DNA of 64,000 bases, taken from positions 2,553,501 to 2,617,500 of the forward strand of contig NZ_CP102282.1 of NCBI RefSeq assembly GCF_025150745.1. The letters run 5' to 3'. The stretch is from Eubacterium ventriosum (GTDB lineage Bacteria > Bacillota > Clostridia > Lachnospirales > Lachnospiraceae). Each line of letters starts with the position of its first letter. Position 1 is the stretch's first letter. The notes under the pieces are model-generated. The model saw only the letters and a program-made list of their open reading frames with translations. It was not told where the DNA came from and ran no database searches. Made by a program: the position numbers and the translations under genes. Shown here in pieces: positions 44,340-53,626 of the stretch.

Positions 44340-46745
44340 TTATGCCTTAGATGCACGAACCTTTACTCCTTTAGTTCCTCTTTTTCCGATTTTAAGCTTC
44401 CTTAAATCAACGGTTTTTCCGTTACATTTTACCACCTCATTATCCCCCGTATCAAGAAGGTAAACTTTAGAAACAAAATCTCCATCATTTAGTTTAATAC
44501 CCTTAACTCCCAATGTAGCCTTCTTCATTTCAGGCACTTCCTTAAGTGGGAATCTTAAGAATATTCCTTCTTCTGTCTGTAGCACAAGAATCTCTCTTGT
44601 ATACTGTAATTCCTGTTCCTGTCCTACATCCATTGATGCAGTTGTATCAAACAATTCCATCTGTTCAAAATCTAATGGTTCAAAATCATCTGAGCCACCT
44701 GTTAACATTACAGGCATTTCTTCAACCTGTTCTTCTGAAATCTGCTTATTTGATACTCTTGTTATTTTAACTGAAACAACCTCATCATCTTTTCCAAGTT
44801 TTGTGGCAAGCATTGTTTTTCTGTTTGTTTCAAACTCGTTTCCATCTACTAACTTAATCATACCATTTTTAGTTGTAAACAAAAGTTTCTTATCTTTTAT
44901 CATATCAAAACTTACAAGTGTCACTATGCTTTCACCTTGGCTACTGTAATTTCCAAGATTATCAATAGGTATCCCTTTCTCCCTAACCTTCTTAGTTGGA
45001 ATGGCTGATACCTTAATCTGATGAACATTTCCATTATCTGTAAAGATACAAATACTATCTGTGTTCATACATCTGAAATAATATTTATTCTCTTTCGTAA
45101 CAGATTCAATGTTTCTGTCAAATGCTGCCGGATCAAGAAGTTTTGAATATCCAAACTTATCCTGAACAAAAACAACTTCCTGTTCAACAAAAGCATTCTC
45201 ATCAAATACAGCTTCCTTGCCATCTTCAATAAGAGTCTTTCTAGGCAATGCATATTCTTTCTTAATGGCTTTAAGATCTTTTTTGATAGTCTTAGTCATT
45301 GTTTTTCTATTTTCAAGAATATCCTCATACTGACCGATTTTGTCCATTAGTTCTTCATATTCTTTCTGAAGAGCTAATATTTCAAGTCCTATTAACTTAG
45401 ATAATCTAAGTTCCAAAATAGCCTGTGCCTGACGCTCTGTAAAAGAAAGATTTCCTGCAAGAATCTCAGACTCAGGATTTTTAAACTTAATATCATCAGT
45501 TTTTCCATGTACAAGACATGCCTTAACCTGTTTCTGACTCTGTGAACCTCTGATTATTTCAATAATCAAATCAATAATGTTTGTTGCCTTAATAAGACCT
45601 TCCTTAATCTCTTTTTGTTCTAATGCCTTATTAAGAAGTGTTGTATATTTACGCTGTGCCAGTTCATACTGGAAATCAACGTTATATTTTATAATACTCT
45701 TAAGTCCCATAACTTCCGGTCTTCCATCAGCTATTGCTAACATATTTACACCAAAAGTATCTTCTAACTTAGTTTTTTTATATAAAATATTTTTTAATTT
45801 TTCAACATCGGCACCTTTTTTAAGCTCTAAAACAATACGAATACCGTTTTCATCTGAGCCGTTTGAAATGTCAACAATGTCTGTTGTCTTTTTTGTTTCT
45901 ACTAAATCAATTACATCTGAAATAAACTTTCCAATACCTGCACCAATCATAGTATAAGGTATTTCTGTTATAACAAGTTTATCCTTTTCTCTGCCTTTGC
46001 CTTTTTCAAATTCTAATTTTCCACGAAGCTTAAGCTTTCCTGTTCCGTTTTCGTAAATGTCCTTTAAGTCTGACTTATTGGCTACAATACCACCTGTTGG
46101 AAAATCAGGTCCCGGCATAATCTGTAATAATTCTTCAGTTGTAATATTATTGTTATCCATATATGCAATAACGGCATCTACAACTTCTCCAAGATTATGT
46201 GTTGGAATGTTAGTCGCCATACCTACAGCAATACCTTCAGCTCCGTTAACCAAAATATTTGGTACTCTTACAGGAAGAACTGATGGTTCTTTTTCTGTTT
46301 CATCAAAGTTTGGTACAAAATCAACTACATCCTTATCCAAATCTGCCAAATATACATCCTGTGTAAATTTCTTAAGTTTTGCCTCTGTGTAACGCATTGC
46401 CGCAGCACCGTCACCCTCAATTGAACCGAAGTTTCCGTGACCGTCAACTAATGCCATTCCCTTTTTAAAGTCCTGAGCCAAAACTACTAATGTTTCATAT
46501 ATTGAACTATCTCCATGAGGATGGTACTTACCCATTGTATCACCAACAATACGGGCTGACTTACGATGTGGTTTATCATAATTAAGACCTAACTGGTCCA
46601 TTGCGTAAAGTACACGTCTTTGTACAGGCTTAAGTCCGTCTCTTGCATCCGGAAGTGCTCTTGCACAAATAACACTCATGGCATAATCTATATAGCTTTT
46701 CTGCATTACTTCAGAATACTCTGTTTTTATAATCTGCTCTGCCAT
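44340..46745 (-). CDS. parC: Type IIA DNA topoisomerase subunit A (ParC-like, second gyrase/topo IV pair)
   Basis: 801 aa. The breakage-reunion domain contains [25 protein letters not shown] (quinolone region, in two parts) and the catalytic Tyr in [11 protein letters not shown] near residue 121. A coiled-coil tower follows, then a C-terminal beta-pinwheel (about 510-800). The canonical GyrA box (QRRGGKG) is not seen at its usual place, though [12 protein letters not shown] at the end is reminiscent. The pair is far from a dnaA-recF context, which argues for topoisomerase IV rather than the main gyrase. Starts 9 bases after the B subunit gene. Confidence 0.85.
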   Translation of the reverse strand: MAEQIIKTEYSEVMQKSYIDYAMSVICARALPDARDGLKPVQRRVLYAMDQLGLNYDKPHRKSARIVGDTMGKYHPHGDSSIYETLVVLAQDFKKGMALVDGHGNFGSIEGDGAAAMRYTEAKLKKFTQDVYLADLDKDVVDFVPNFDETEKEPSVLPVRVPNILVNGAEGIAVGMATNIPTHNLGEVVDAVIAYMDNNNITTEELLQIMPGPDFPTGGIVANKSDLKDIYENGTGKLKLRGKLEFEKGKGREKDKLVITEIPYTMIGAGIGKFISDVIDLVETKKTTDIVDISNGSDENGIRIVLELKKGADVEKLKNILYKKTKLEDTFGVNMLAIADGRPEVMGLKSIIKYNVDFQYELAQRKYTTLLNKALEQKEIKEGLIKATNIIDLIIEIIRGSQSQKQVKACLVHGKTDDIKFKNPESEILAGNLSFTERQAQAILELRLSKLIGLEILALQKEYEELMDKIGQYEDILENRKTMTKTIKKDLKAIKKEYALPRKTLIEDGKEAVFDENAFVEQEVVFVQDKFGYSKLLDPAAFDRNIESVTKENKYYFRCMNTDSICIFTDNGNVHQIKVSAIPTKKVREKGIPIDNLGNYSSQGESIVTLVSFDMIKDKKLLFTTKNGMIKLVDGNEFETNRKTMLATKLGKDDEVVSVKITRVSNKQISEEQVEEMPVMLTGGSDDFEPLDFEQMELFDTTASMDVGQEQELQYTREILVLQTEEGIFLRFPLKEVPEMKKATLGVKGIKLNDGDFVSKVYLLDTGDNEVVKCNGKTVDLRKLKIGKRGTKGVKVRASKA

Positions 46746-46754
46746 TTATTTCTC

Positions 46755-48662
46755 CTAAATATCTAATTCTGCGTCTGTTGCGTGAGTATAAATAAAATTA
46801 CGTCTTGGTGCAACTTCACTTCCCATTAACATACTTGTTACATCTGATGCCATTTTTGCATCTTCAATTTCTACCTGCTTCAAAATTCTTGTCTCCGGAT
46901 TAAGTGTAGTTTCCCATAACTGTTTTGGATCCATTTCACCTAAACCTTTATATCTTTGAAGTGTAAATCCTGTATGATGTTTTCTATATTTTTCTAATGC
47001 CTTATCATCATATAAATACTCGCCTTCCCCCTTCTTAGGCACAACCTTGTAAAGAGGCGGTGTAGCAATATAAATATGTCCATGAGTTATAAGTTCAGGC
47101 ATAAATCTATAGAAAAATGTTAATAACAATGTGTCAATATGAGCTCCGTCAACATCCGCATCAGTCATAAGAATAATTTTGTTGTATCTTAATTTTTCTA
47201 TGTCAAAATCATTTCCATAACCTTCAGAAAAACCACAACCAAAAGCATTAATCATTGTTTTTATTTCTGCATTGGCCAATACCTTATCCATTGAAGCCTT
47301 TTCAACGTTAAGAATCTTTCCTCTTATTGGCATAATAGCCTGTGTCTTTCTGTTTCTTGCGCTTTTAGCTGAGCCTCCGGCAGAATCACCCTCCACTATA
47401 AAGATTTCACATTCTTCCGGTTTTCTGCTTTCGCAGTTTGAAAGTTTACCATTACTGTCAATTGAAAACTTACTTTTTGAAAGAAGATTTGTTTTTGTTC
47501 TCTCTTCTGCTTTTCTGATTTTTGCTGACTTTTCAGCACAACTAATTACATTTTTTAATGTTTCTAAGTTTTTATCAAAAAATAATGTAAGCTGTTCTCC
47601 GGCAATTGATTTTGTTACCTTTTCCGCATCCGGGTTATCAAGCTTAGTCTTTGTCTGTCCTTCAAATCTTGGGTCAGGATGCTTTACTGCAACTACAGCC
47701 ACAAGACCGTTTCTTACATCAGCTCCCGTAAAGTTATTATCTTTCTCTTTTAATATACCAAGTTCTCTTGCATACTGATTAATTGTAGAAGTCAAAATTG
47801 ACTTAAAGCCTGTAATATGTGTACCACCTTCCTGTGTATAAATATTATTACAGAAACCTGAAATATTTTCTGTAAAATCATTAATATACTGGAAAGCAAT
47901 TTCTACTTCTATGCCGTCTTGCTCTTTCTTAAAATAAATAATGTCAGTAACTTTTTCCTTCTCTTTGTTCATATCGGAAATAAAAGCCTTAATTCCGTTT
48001 TCTTCGTGGAAAGTTACTTCTTCTTCCTCTCCTACCCTTTTGTTTATAAAAATAATTGTAAGATTAGGATTTAAATATGCTGTCTCATGCAATCTGCTCT
48101 TAATTGAATCAGCCTTAAAATATATTTTTTCAAAAATCTCTGCATCAGGGAAAAATGAAACTTTAGTTCCTGTATCATTCTTTCGGCACTTTCCTGCTTC
48201 TTTTAAATCATAACAAACCTTTCCCTGTTCATATCTCTGGTTGTATATTTTTCCATCTCGTTTTACATTAACTTCAAGCCATAAAGATAATGCGTTAACA
48301 ACTGATGAACCGACTCCGTGAAGACCTCCGGAAATCTTATAGTTTCCATCTCCAAATTTACCACCTGCATGTAAAGTTGTAAAAACAACTTCGACTGCAG
48401 GTCTTCCAACCTGTTCATTAATGTCAACCGGAATTCCTCGTCCGTTATCTTCAACTGTAGCTGAACCATCTTTTTCAAGTGTTACTGTAATCTCTGAACA
48501 GTATCCTGCCAAATGTTCGTCAACTGAGTTGTCCACTATTTCATATATTAAATGGTTTAATCCTTTAGTTCCAACACTTCCAATATACATTCCCGGTCTT
48601 TTTCTAACCGGATCCAGTCCTTCCAGTACGGAAATGCTATTGCCATCATAATTATTTGCCAT
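46755..48662 (-). CDS. parE: Type IIA DNA topoisomerase subunit B (ParE-like)
   Basis: 635 aa. The GHKL ATPase domain contains EIVDNSVDEHLAGYC, DNGRGIPVD and GGLHGVGSSVVNALS; the transducer domain has QTKTKLDNP; the Toprim domain has IVEGDSAGGSAK and MTDADVDGAHI, and the end is RYKGLGEMDP. With subunit A it passes one duplex through another using ATP. The SSVVNALSLWLEV form is close to ParE of Firmicutes, but gyrase B cannot be excluded without a tree. First gene of an apparent five-gene operon (parE, parC, autolysin, HAD, foldase). Confidence 0.87.
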   Translation of the reverse strand: MANNYDGNSISVLEGLDPVRKRPGMYIGSVGTKGLNHLIYEIVDNSVDEHLAGYCSEITVTLEKDGSATVEDNGRGIPVDINEQVGRPAVEVVFTTLHAGGKFGDGNYKISGGLHGVGSSVVNALSLWLEVNVKRDGKIYNQRYEQGKVCYDLKEAGKCRKNDTGTKVSFFPDAEIFEKIYFKADSIKSRLHETAYLNPNLTIIFINKRVGEEEEVTFHEENGIKAFISDMNKEKEKVTDIIYFKKEQDGIEVEIAFQYINDFTENISGFCNNIYTQEGGTHITGFKSILTSTINQYARELGILKEKDNNFTGADVRNGLVAVVAVKHPDPRFEGQTKTKLDNPDAEKVTKSIAGEQLTLFFDKNLETLKNVISCAEKSAKIRKAEERTKTNLLSKSKFSIDSNGKLSNCESRKPEECEIFIVEGDSAGGSAKSARNRKTQAIMPIRGKILNVEKASMDKVLANAEIKTMINAFGCGFSEGYGNDFDIEKLRYNKIILMTDADVDGAHIDTLLLTFFYRFMPELITHGHIYIATPPLYKVVPKKGEGEYLYDDKALEKYRKHHTGFTLQRYKGLGEMDPKQLWETTLNPETRILKQVEIEDAKMASDVTSMLMGSEVAPRRNFIYTHATDAELDI

Positions 48663-48761
48663 TATATTACTACCTTCTGCTATTATTACTGTTATTTTTT
48701 TGTTATTTTTCTACTATTCTTTAGTAGCTCTGCTTATGCTAAATTCTATTTCTGTCAAATT

Positions 48762-49424
48762 CTATTTTTTCTTAAAAAATCCACTTCCAAAATGTTTACG
48801 AAGTAGTCTGTCCTCATTTTCAAAATGGGCAAAATCATTAAATCTTTCAACATGATATGTTTTGCTTTTTTCATCATATAAAAGCTGTGAAATACTGCAG
48901 TTTTCAATCTGTCTTCCAACTGCAAGCCAGTTCTTATATGGAGCACCCATAATTCCTGTAACCAATGCTCTAAGCACACCACCATGAGTAACTATACAAA
49001 TATTTTCATAACCTTTCTCAAGGCTGTCCTTTACTATGTCATCAAGTCCTGCCTTAGCTCTTTCATAAACCATCTGGCAGTTTTCTCCATCAGGATAAGT
49101 CATATCTGTTGTCATGGTTGAACGCTGTGCAAGATAGTCACCATATTTTTCATCAATGGCTTCATTAGTCATACCTGTCATTGCACCAAAGTTAGCTTCC
49201 TGAATTCTTTCTTCAATTACTCTTGGCTTATTAAGATACTTATTAATAATGTCTGCTGTTTCTTTAGCTCTTATTAACTGACTTGAATATACAACATCAA
49301 TATGATATGTCTGTAATCTTTTTCCAACAAGGTCTGCCTGCTCTCTTCCTTCCGGTGAAAGTTCAACATCTACATTACATAATTTACTATTCTGTCTGCC
49401 ATGTCTAATTAAATAAATATTCAT
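48762..49424 (-). CDS. Histidine phosphatase family protein
   Basis: 220 aa. The RHG motif with the phospho-His is in IYLIRHGRQN at the N-terminus; the second His is in CIVTHGGVLRAL. These 2-H phosphatases act on phosphosugars, nucleotides or cofactors (phosphoglycerate-mutase-like fold); the substrate is unknown. AAAGGA 7 bases before ATG 49424 decides the start. It precedes parE by 99 bases on the same strand and follows the acetyltransferase gene. Confidence 0.92.
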   Translation of the reverse strand: MNIYLIRHGRQNSKLCNVDVELSPEGREQADLVGKRLQTYHIDVVYSSQLIRAKETADIINKYLNKPRVIEERIQEANFGAMTGMTNEAIDEKYGDYLAQRSTMTTDMTYPDGENCQMVYERAKAGLDDIVKDSLEKGYENICIVTHGGVLRALVTGIMGAPYKNWLAVGRQIENCSISQLLYDEKSKTYHVERFNDFAHFENEDRLLRKHFGSGFFKKK

Positions 49425-49520
49425 TTTGCAATCCTTTCTCATCTATGCATATTGATACATGTTCTTTGGTATAACCTTTTTATGTCCTTAATATGCTATT
49501 CCTGTATCTTATCCTTATTA

Positions 49521-49940
49521 TTACTGCTTATCAATATACTTAATCATTCCGGGTCCCAGCTTGTCTGTTGGTCTTGCTATAAAACCAAACTTCTTATAGA
49601 AATTCTCTCTCCCCACTGCACACATTAAATCAAGCATAATTCTTGTTCCAGGCAACTGAATCTCTTCAACATAATTAATCAGGCTTTCGATAATCATCTG
49701 ACCTATGCCCTGTCCCTGATATTCGGGAATTACAATAAGGTCCTGTATATAACAGATTACAGCTCCGTCACCTACGATTCGCCCCATTCCAATAGGCTTG
49801 TCTCCATCGTAAGCAACCACAGTCAAAAGACTTCCCTTAATAGCTGCTGCCGCCTGCTCCTTTGTAAGACTACGCCAGCTTACAGCCGTTCTTAATTCTA
49901 AATATGTTTTTACATCTAATTCGTTATCTTTTAAGTACAT
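49521..49940 (-). CDS. GNAT family N-acetyltransferase
   Basis: 139 aa GNAT fold. The acetyl-CoA binding loop is the usual V-x-P-E-Y-Q-G-Q-G-I-G block (IVIPEYQGQGIGQMII) near residue 74, after VCYIQDL-type strand; the end KFGFIARPTDKLGPGM is common in small GNATs. Acceptor unknown. AAGGG 8 bases before ATG 49940 marks the start; earlier in-frame ATGs at 49961 and 49982 have no ribosome site. Confidence 0.92.
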   Translation of the reverse strand: MYLKDNELDVKTYLELRTAVSWRSLTKEQAAAAIKGSLLTVVAYDGDKPIGMGRIVGDGAVICYIQDLIVIPEYQGQGIGQMIIESLINYVEEIQLPGTRIMLDLMCAVGRENFYKKFGFIARPTDKLGPGMIKYIDKQ

Positions 49941-50018
49941 TGTTTTTCCCTTTTCAGCCATTTTAACTAATATATTATACACTAGTTTTCCAAGGGGTTC
50001 AAGGGTGAAGAAGCTTTA

Positions 50019-51518
50019 TCAGGTTCCGAAATAGGAGAAATGCATATAGTCTCGTCTGCTTCCCCACAGTCCCCTTTCAAAACCGTATTTTTCTAATATT
50101 TTTACCAATTTGCAGTTTAATGGTATGGAATATTTGTTTTTCTTTGGTTTCCAAAATGAACCTGCCAAAACTTTTTTCCCATCTATCATATAGTTTTCAT
50201 TTGAGTTGATGTCAAAGGCAAGTCCAAGGCAATGTTCTGATGTTGAACTGTTTCCACGCCAGTTGTAGCATCCCATTTCATGTATTGGAAATCTTTCTTT
50301 GCTTTTATATATTTCTTTAAACATTTCTTTTACCGATGGTGCAATTCCTTTGTTTACTGTTAAATAGAATTTTCGTGTAAACTTTCTTCCTCCCTGCTTG
50401 TCCCATACTTTTACAGCTACTGTTGTCACATGTTTGCTTGCCTGTTTTGCATTTTTATATTTTTTATAGTATTTCTTTCCAAAAATACGTTTACATCTGC
50501 TTTCATATGACTCGTTTTTGTATGTAAAATAATCGCAATATTTTTCAAATGGACTCATTTCTCCAAGAAGTTTTTTGCCCTTGTAGTTTTTGTATGCCTG
50601 TATTTTATAATAATAAGCAACTCCATTTGTTAATTTCTTGTGTGTATATGTTAATTTGTTTCTACTATTGTATGTTTTTAATTTTTTATAACTTCCATCA
50701 ATTTTCTTAGAATAATAAATTATATATCCGTCAGCTTCACCATTCTTTTCCCATATTATTGTGTTTGTCCTTTTCTTTTTTGATTTTGCACTCTTTACCT
50801 TTGTTCCATTAATTGTAACCTGACAGCTTTTATAATTTGAAAATTCACCATAAAACGTTCCTTCATAATATGTAACATATGGTCTGATTTTATAATAATA
50901 TGTTTTTCCCAATTCAAGATTTTTTTCAGTAAATGTTGCCTGTGGTTCATACTCTTGCCACCAAAATATTTCCGACTTATTTTCAACATTGGAAATCCAC
51001 TTGTACTCACCGTCAACAGATTCACTTCTATATATTGCATAACCTAAACAATCCTCTGTTTTGTTCCACATAATTGTTACGCTATGATTATTTCCCGCTT
51101 TTGCTTCAGTTATTGTAGGAATTTCTAATGGATTTACTATTCCTCCTGTATATACCGGATTACTTTCTATTTCTCTCTCTGTTTCATAATCTGTATACAC
51201 CGTTGTTATTTTATAATAATATGCCATTCCTTTATTAGGATAATATTCAGTGTAACTATAATCAGGTGTCGTTGTAACATATTCATATGTTCCGTCTTTT
51301 GATGTTGCACAATAAATTTTATACTCCTGTCCTTTTAATTCCTCGGATGTTCTCCATCTTATTACAAAATTTCCATTTTCCATCTGACTACTTGTTATAA
51401 TTGGTGCTACTAATTTAATATCTTGCGCATATACATTTCCTTTTATTCCCAAAATGCATATAACAGCCCAAAATAATATCATTGCTTTTTTTATGTTCTT
51501 AGTCATTTGTTTTTTCAC
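50019..51518 (-). CDS. Secreted VanY/M15-type D-Ala-D-Ala carboxypeptidase with Fn3 modules
   Basis: 499 aa. Signal peptide (about 10-31, ending NVYAQ), then three Fn3-like modules (about 33-320) with the repeated pattern YxIYxSxxxDGxY and YYYKI, a Lys-rich linker, and a C-terminal M15B peptidase domain. Zinc ligands are in SEHCLGLAFDIN (His429, Asp436) and RDYMHFSYF (His493). Such enzymes trim the terminal D-Ala of peptidoglycan stems. The Fn3 modules resemble those of the autolysin at 41933-44308. Start GTG 51518 or ATG 51506. Confidence 0.9.
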   Translation of the reverse strand: MKKQMTKNIKKAMILFWAVICILGIKGNVYAQDIKLVAPIITSSQMENGNFVIRWRTSEELKGQEYKIYCATSKDGTYEYVTTTPDYSYTEYYPNKGMAYYYKITTVYTDYETEREIESNPVYTGGIVNPLEIPTITEAKAGNNHSVTIMWNKTEDCLGYAIYRSESVDGEYKWISNVENKSEIFWWQEYEPQATFTEKNLELGKTYYYKIRPYVTYYEGTFYGEFSNYKSCQVTINGTKVKSAKSKKKRTNTIIWEKNGEADGYIIYYSKKIDGSYKKLKTYNSRNKLTYTHKKLTNGVAYYYKIQAYKNYKGKKLLGEMSPFEKYCDYFTYKNESYESRCKRIFGKKYYKKYKNAKQASKHVTTVAVKVWDKQGGRKFTRKFYLTVNKGIAPSVKEMFKEIYKSKERFPIHEMGCYNWRGNSSTSEHCLGLAFDINSNENYMIDGKKVLAGSFWKPKKNKYSIPLNCKLVKILEKYGFERGLWGSRRDYMHFSYFGT

Positions 51519-51548
51519 TTTCTCCTTCTTTTGATTATTCTTTACAAA

Positions 51549-52211
51549 TTATACCATATTTTTCTTTATTCTCTCCCAAAAGTTATCAATAAAAATCATC
51601 ATTAAATTTATTCCAAAAAATATTACTACCAACATAAAAATATAAATCATACACTTCTCTGTTCCTATTTTTTCATAATTTAAGAAAAAATATGGATATT
51701 TGGGTACATTGATAAACTCTGCCTGACTGTTACATTTGCATCTTATAAAAAAACTGATTATATATACTAGTGGAAAAAGAAGCCATGTAACAGCATATCT
51801 CCATCTAAACAATCCTTTAGGCTGAAACAAAATCCAATCTAAAATAAACATAAAAGGAACCACATAATGAGCCAAAATGCTTTCTATTGGAAGTCCAAAA
51901 ATCCATATACTATTGTTTGTCATCACTATTTTGTATTCAGAAAAGTGATATACCAAAAACGTACAGATAATACAGGATGTTGCCATTCCTTTAAAATAAA
52001 TCAATGATTTTGCTAAAGTATCTTTTCCTCTGAAATGCTTTATAAGTAACACACACATAAACACTAAACAAAATATATTGCTCCATAACGTAAAAAAGCT
52101 AAATTCATGAGCATTATAATCTCTGTCATTTAAGTCGAAATGTATAAAAATTCCTATTCCACAAATAATTATAAATGTAATTCTATAAAATAATTCTAAT
52201 TTGTTTTTCAT
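51549..52211 (-). CDS. Pr6Pr family membrane protein
   Basis: 220 aa with six membrane helices and short loops. The FSFFTLWSNIFCLVF helix, the histidine in SILAHYVVPFMFILDW and the YPYFFLN segment before the last helix fit the Pr6Pr (FAR-17a/AIG1-like, TMEM164-related) family. Function is not established; some relatives in eukaryotes hydrolyse lipids with conserved Asn/His. It lies 30 bases before the VanY-like gene on the same strand. Confidence 0.8.
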   Translation of the reverse strand: MKNKLELFYRITFIIICGIGIFIHFDLNDRDYNAHEFSFFTLWSNIFCLVFMCVLLIKHFRGKDTLAKSLIYFKGMATSCIICTFLVYHFSEYKIVMTNNSIWIFGLPIESILAHYVVPFMFILDWILFQPKGLFRWRYAVTWLLFPLVYIISFFIRCKCNSQAEFINVPKYPYFFLNYEKIGTEKCMIYIFMLVVIFFGINLMMIFIDNFWERIKKNMV

Positions 52212-52305
52212 TCTATATCACCTGTGTTCCCCTATGTACTTCGAATTTTGTTTTTACATGATTATTATTTACAGATATTCTAAATATATAGTTTCTAAAA
52301 AATAG

Positions 52306-52343
52306 AAAAAGCATTGAACCAAAATCTGGCACAATGCTTTTTT
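52306..52343 (-). terminator. Terminator of the trpS transcript
   Basis: AAAAAGCATTG and CAATGCTTTTTT form an 11-bp stem. On the minus strand it is followed by TTTTTCTATTTTTT. Confidence 0.85.
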
Positions 52344-52357
52344 ATATTTTATTATCA

Positions 52358-52420
52358 TTATTTTTTTACAATAAAAAACTGTTCGTCATGAATAAACTTC
52401 TTATTAACTTTGTTTTTCAT
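52358..52420 (-). CDS. Possible 20-residue peptide downstream of trpS
   Basis: The frame encodes a 20-residue basic peptide starting MKNKVNKKF and ending QFFIVKK. GGAG lies 8 bases before its ATG and overlaps the trpS stop codon, and a terminator follows the frame. The spacing and the absence of any other purpose for that ribosome site make translation possible; there is no family evidence. Confidence 0.3.
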   Translation of the reverse strand: MKNKVNKKFIHDEQFFIVKK

Positions 52421-52431
52421 CTGCCAAACTC

Positions 52432-53436
52432 CTATCTGATTCTTTCTGTGAGTCCAACTTTCTTCTGAACTTTTCTAAGGGTTTTGTTTGCAAAATAAGC
52501 AGCTTTTTCATCATTTTCTTTGATAACGCTATTTAAATATGTTTTATCTTTCTGAAGTTCATAAAATCTGTCCTGTAAAGGTTTTAGTCTGTTAGCAACA
52601 CACTCTCCTACTGCAAGCTTGAATTCACCATATCCTTTGCCATCAAATTCTTTTTCAACCTCTTCAATAGTCTTTCCTGTAATACATGAATAAATATTAA
52701 TAAGGTTCTGAATACCCGGCTTATCATCTGAATATCTAATTTCCATATCTGAATCAGTTACAGCTCTCTTAAACTTACGGATAATTGTATCAGGATCATC
52801 CATTAACAAAATACTTGCATTAGGATTTTCGTCTGACTTTGACATCTTTCTTGTTGGATCCTGAAGGCTCATAATCTTAGCTGTTGACTTTCCAATGTAT
52901 GCCTCAGGAATTGTAAATACATCACCATAAATTCCATTAAATCTGTTTGCAATATCTCTTGTAAGCTCTAAGTGCTGCTTCTGGTCAACACCTACAGGTA
53001 CAACATCTGCCTGATACAGCAAAATATCTGCCGCCATAAGTGATGGATATGTAAAAAGTCCTGCATTAATATTATCTGCATGTTTAGCAGCCTTATCCTT
53101 AAACTGAGTCATTCTGTTTAATTCGCCCATATACGTAAAGCAATCAAGGATCCATGCAAGTTCAGCATGAGCAGAAACATGTGACTGAAAATAAATACAG
53201 TTTTTTTCAGGATCAAGTCCTGCTGCAACGTACAATGCATATAAATCTCTTGCTCTCTTTCTAAGTTCAGCAGGATTCTGTCTAATTGTTAATGAATGTA
53301 AATCTGCTATTGCATAAAAACATTCATATTCTTCCTGCATTTTAAGCCAATTATCAAGTGCTCCCAAATAATTTCCTAATGTTAATGTTCCTGTTGACTG
53401 CATAGCACTATATGATACCTTCTTATCGCCTAACAT
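52432..53436 (-). CDS. trpS: Tryptophanyl-tRNA synthetase
   Basis: 334 aa class I synthetase. The HIGH-like site is TGTLTLGNYLGAL at the N-terminus and the KMSKS loop is RKMSKSDENP near residue 195; the AIADLHSLT and GVDQKQHLELTRDIA blocks are typical. It charges tRNA-Trp. The 190-base leader holds no T-box consensus (no AGGGTGG-type element), so classical tRNA-Trp control is not seen. The upstream gene on the strand is the RsmH-like gene. Confidence 0.97.
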   Translation of the reverse strand: MLGDKKVSYSAMQSTGTLTLGNYLGALDNWLKMQEEYECFYAIADLHSLTIRQNPAELRKRARDLYALYVAAGLDPEKNCIYFQSHVSAHAELAWILDCFTYMGELNRMTQFKDKAAKHADNINAGLFTYPSLMAADILLYQADVVPVGVDQKQHLELTRDIANRFNGIYGDVFTIPEAYIGKSTAKIMSLQDPTRKMSKSDENPNASILLMDDPDTIIRKFKRAVTDSDMEIRYSDDKPGIQNLINIYSCITGKTIEEVEKEFDGKGYGEFKLAVGECVANRLKPLQDRFYELQKDKTYLNSVIKENDEKAAYFANKTLRKVQKKVGLTERIR

Positions 53437-53626
53437 ATTGTTCTCCCTTATATCTTTATTTTTTGCTTTTATGTTTTATATTTCTATATTGATTTGATTA
53501 TCAAAGCACCCAAGTCACTGTCTATTTATTAAACAGATTGACATATGCTTTCCTCTCTCATATTCTTATACATCATACCACTTTTTAAATGGTTTGTATA
53601 TTTATTTTATTAAGCACTGCTTTAAG

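Noticed and set aside
53515-53544. Nine-residue leader peptide upstream of trpS
   Set aside because: It has a good ribosome site (GAGAGGAAA) but no Trp codons and no T-box or terminator alternative, so an attenuation role is not supported. It is kept only as a note.
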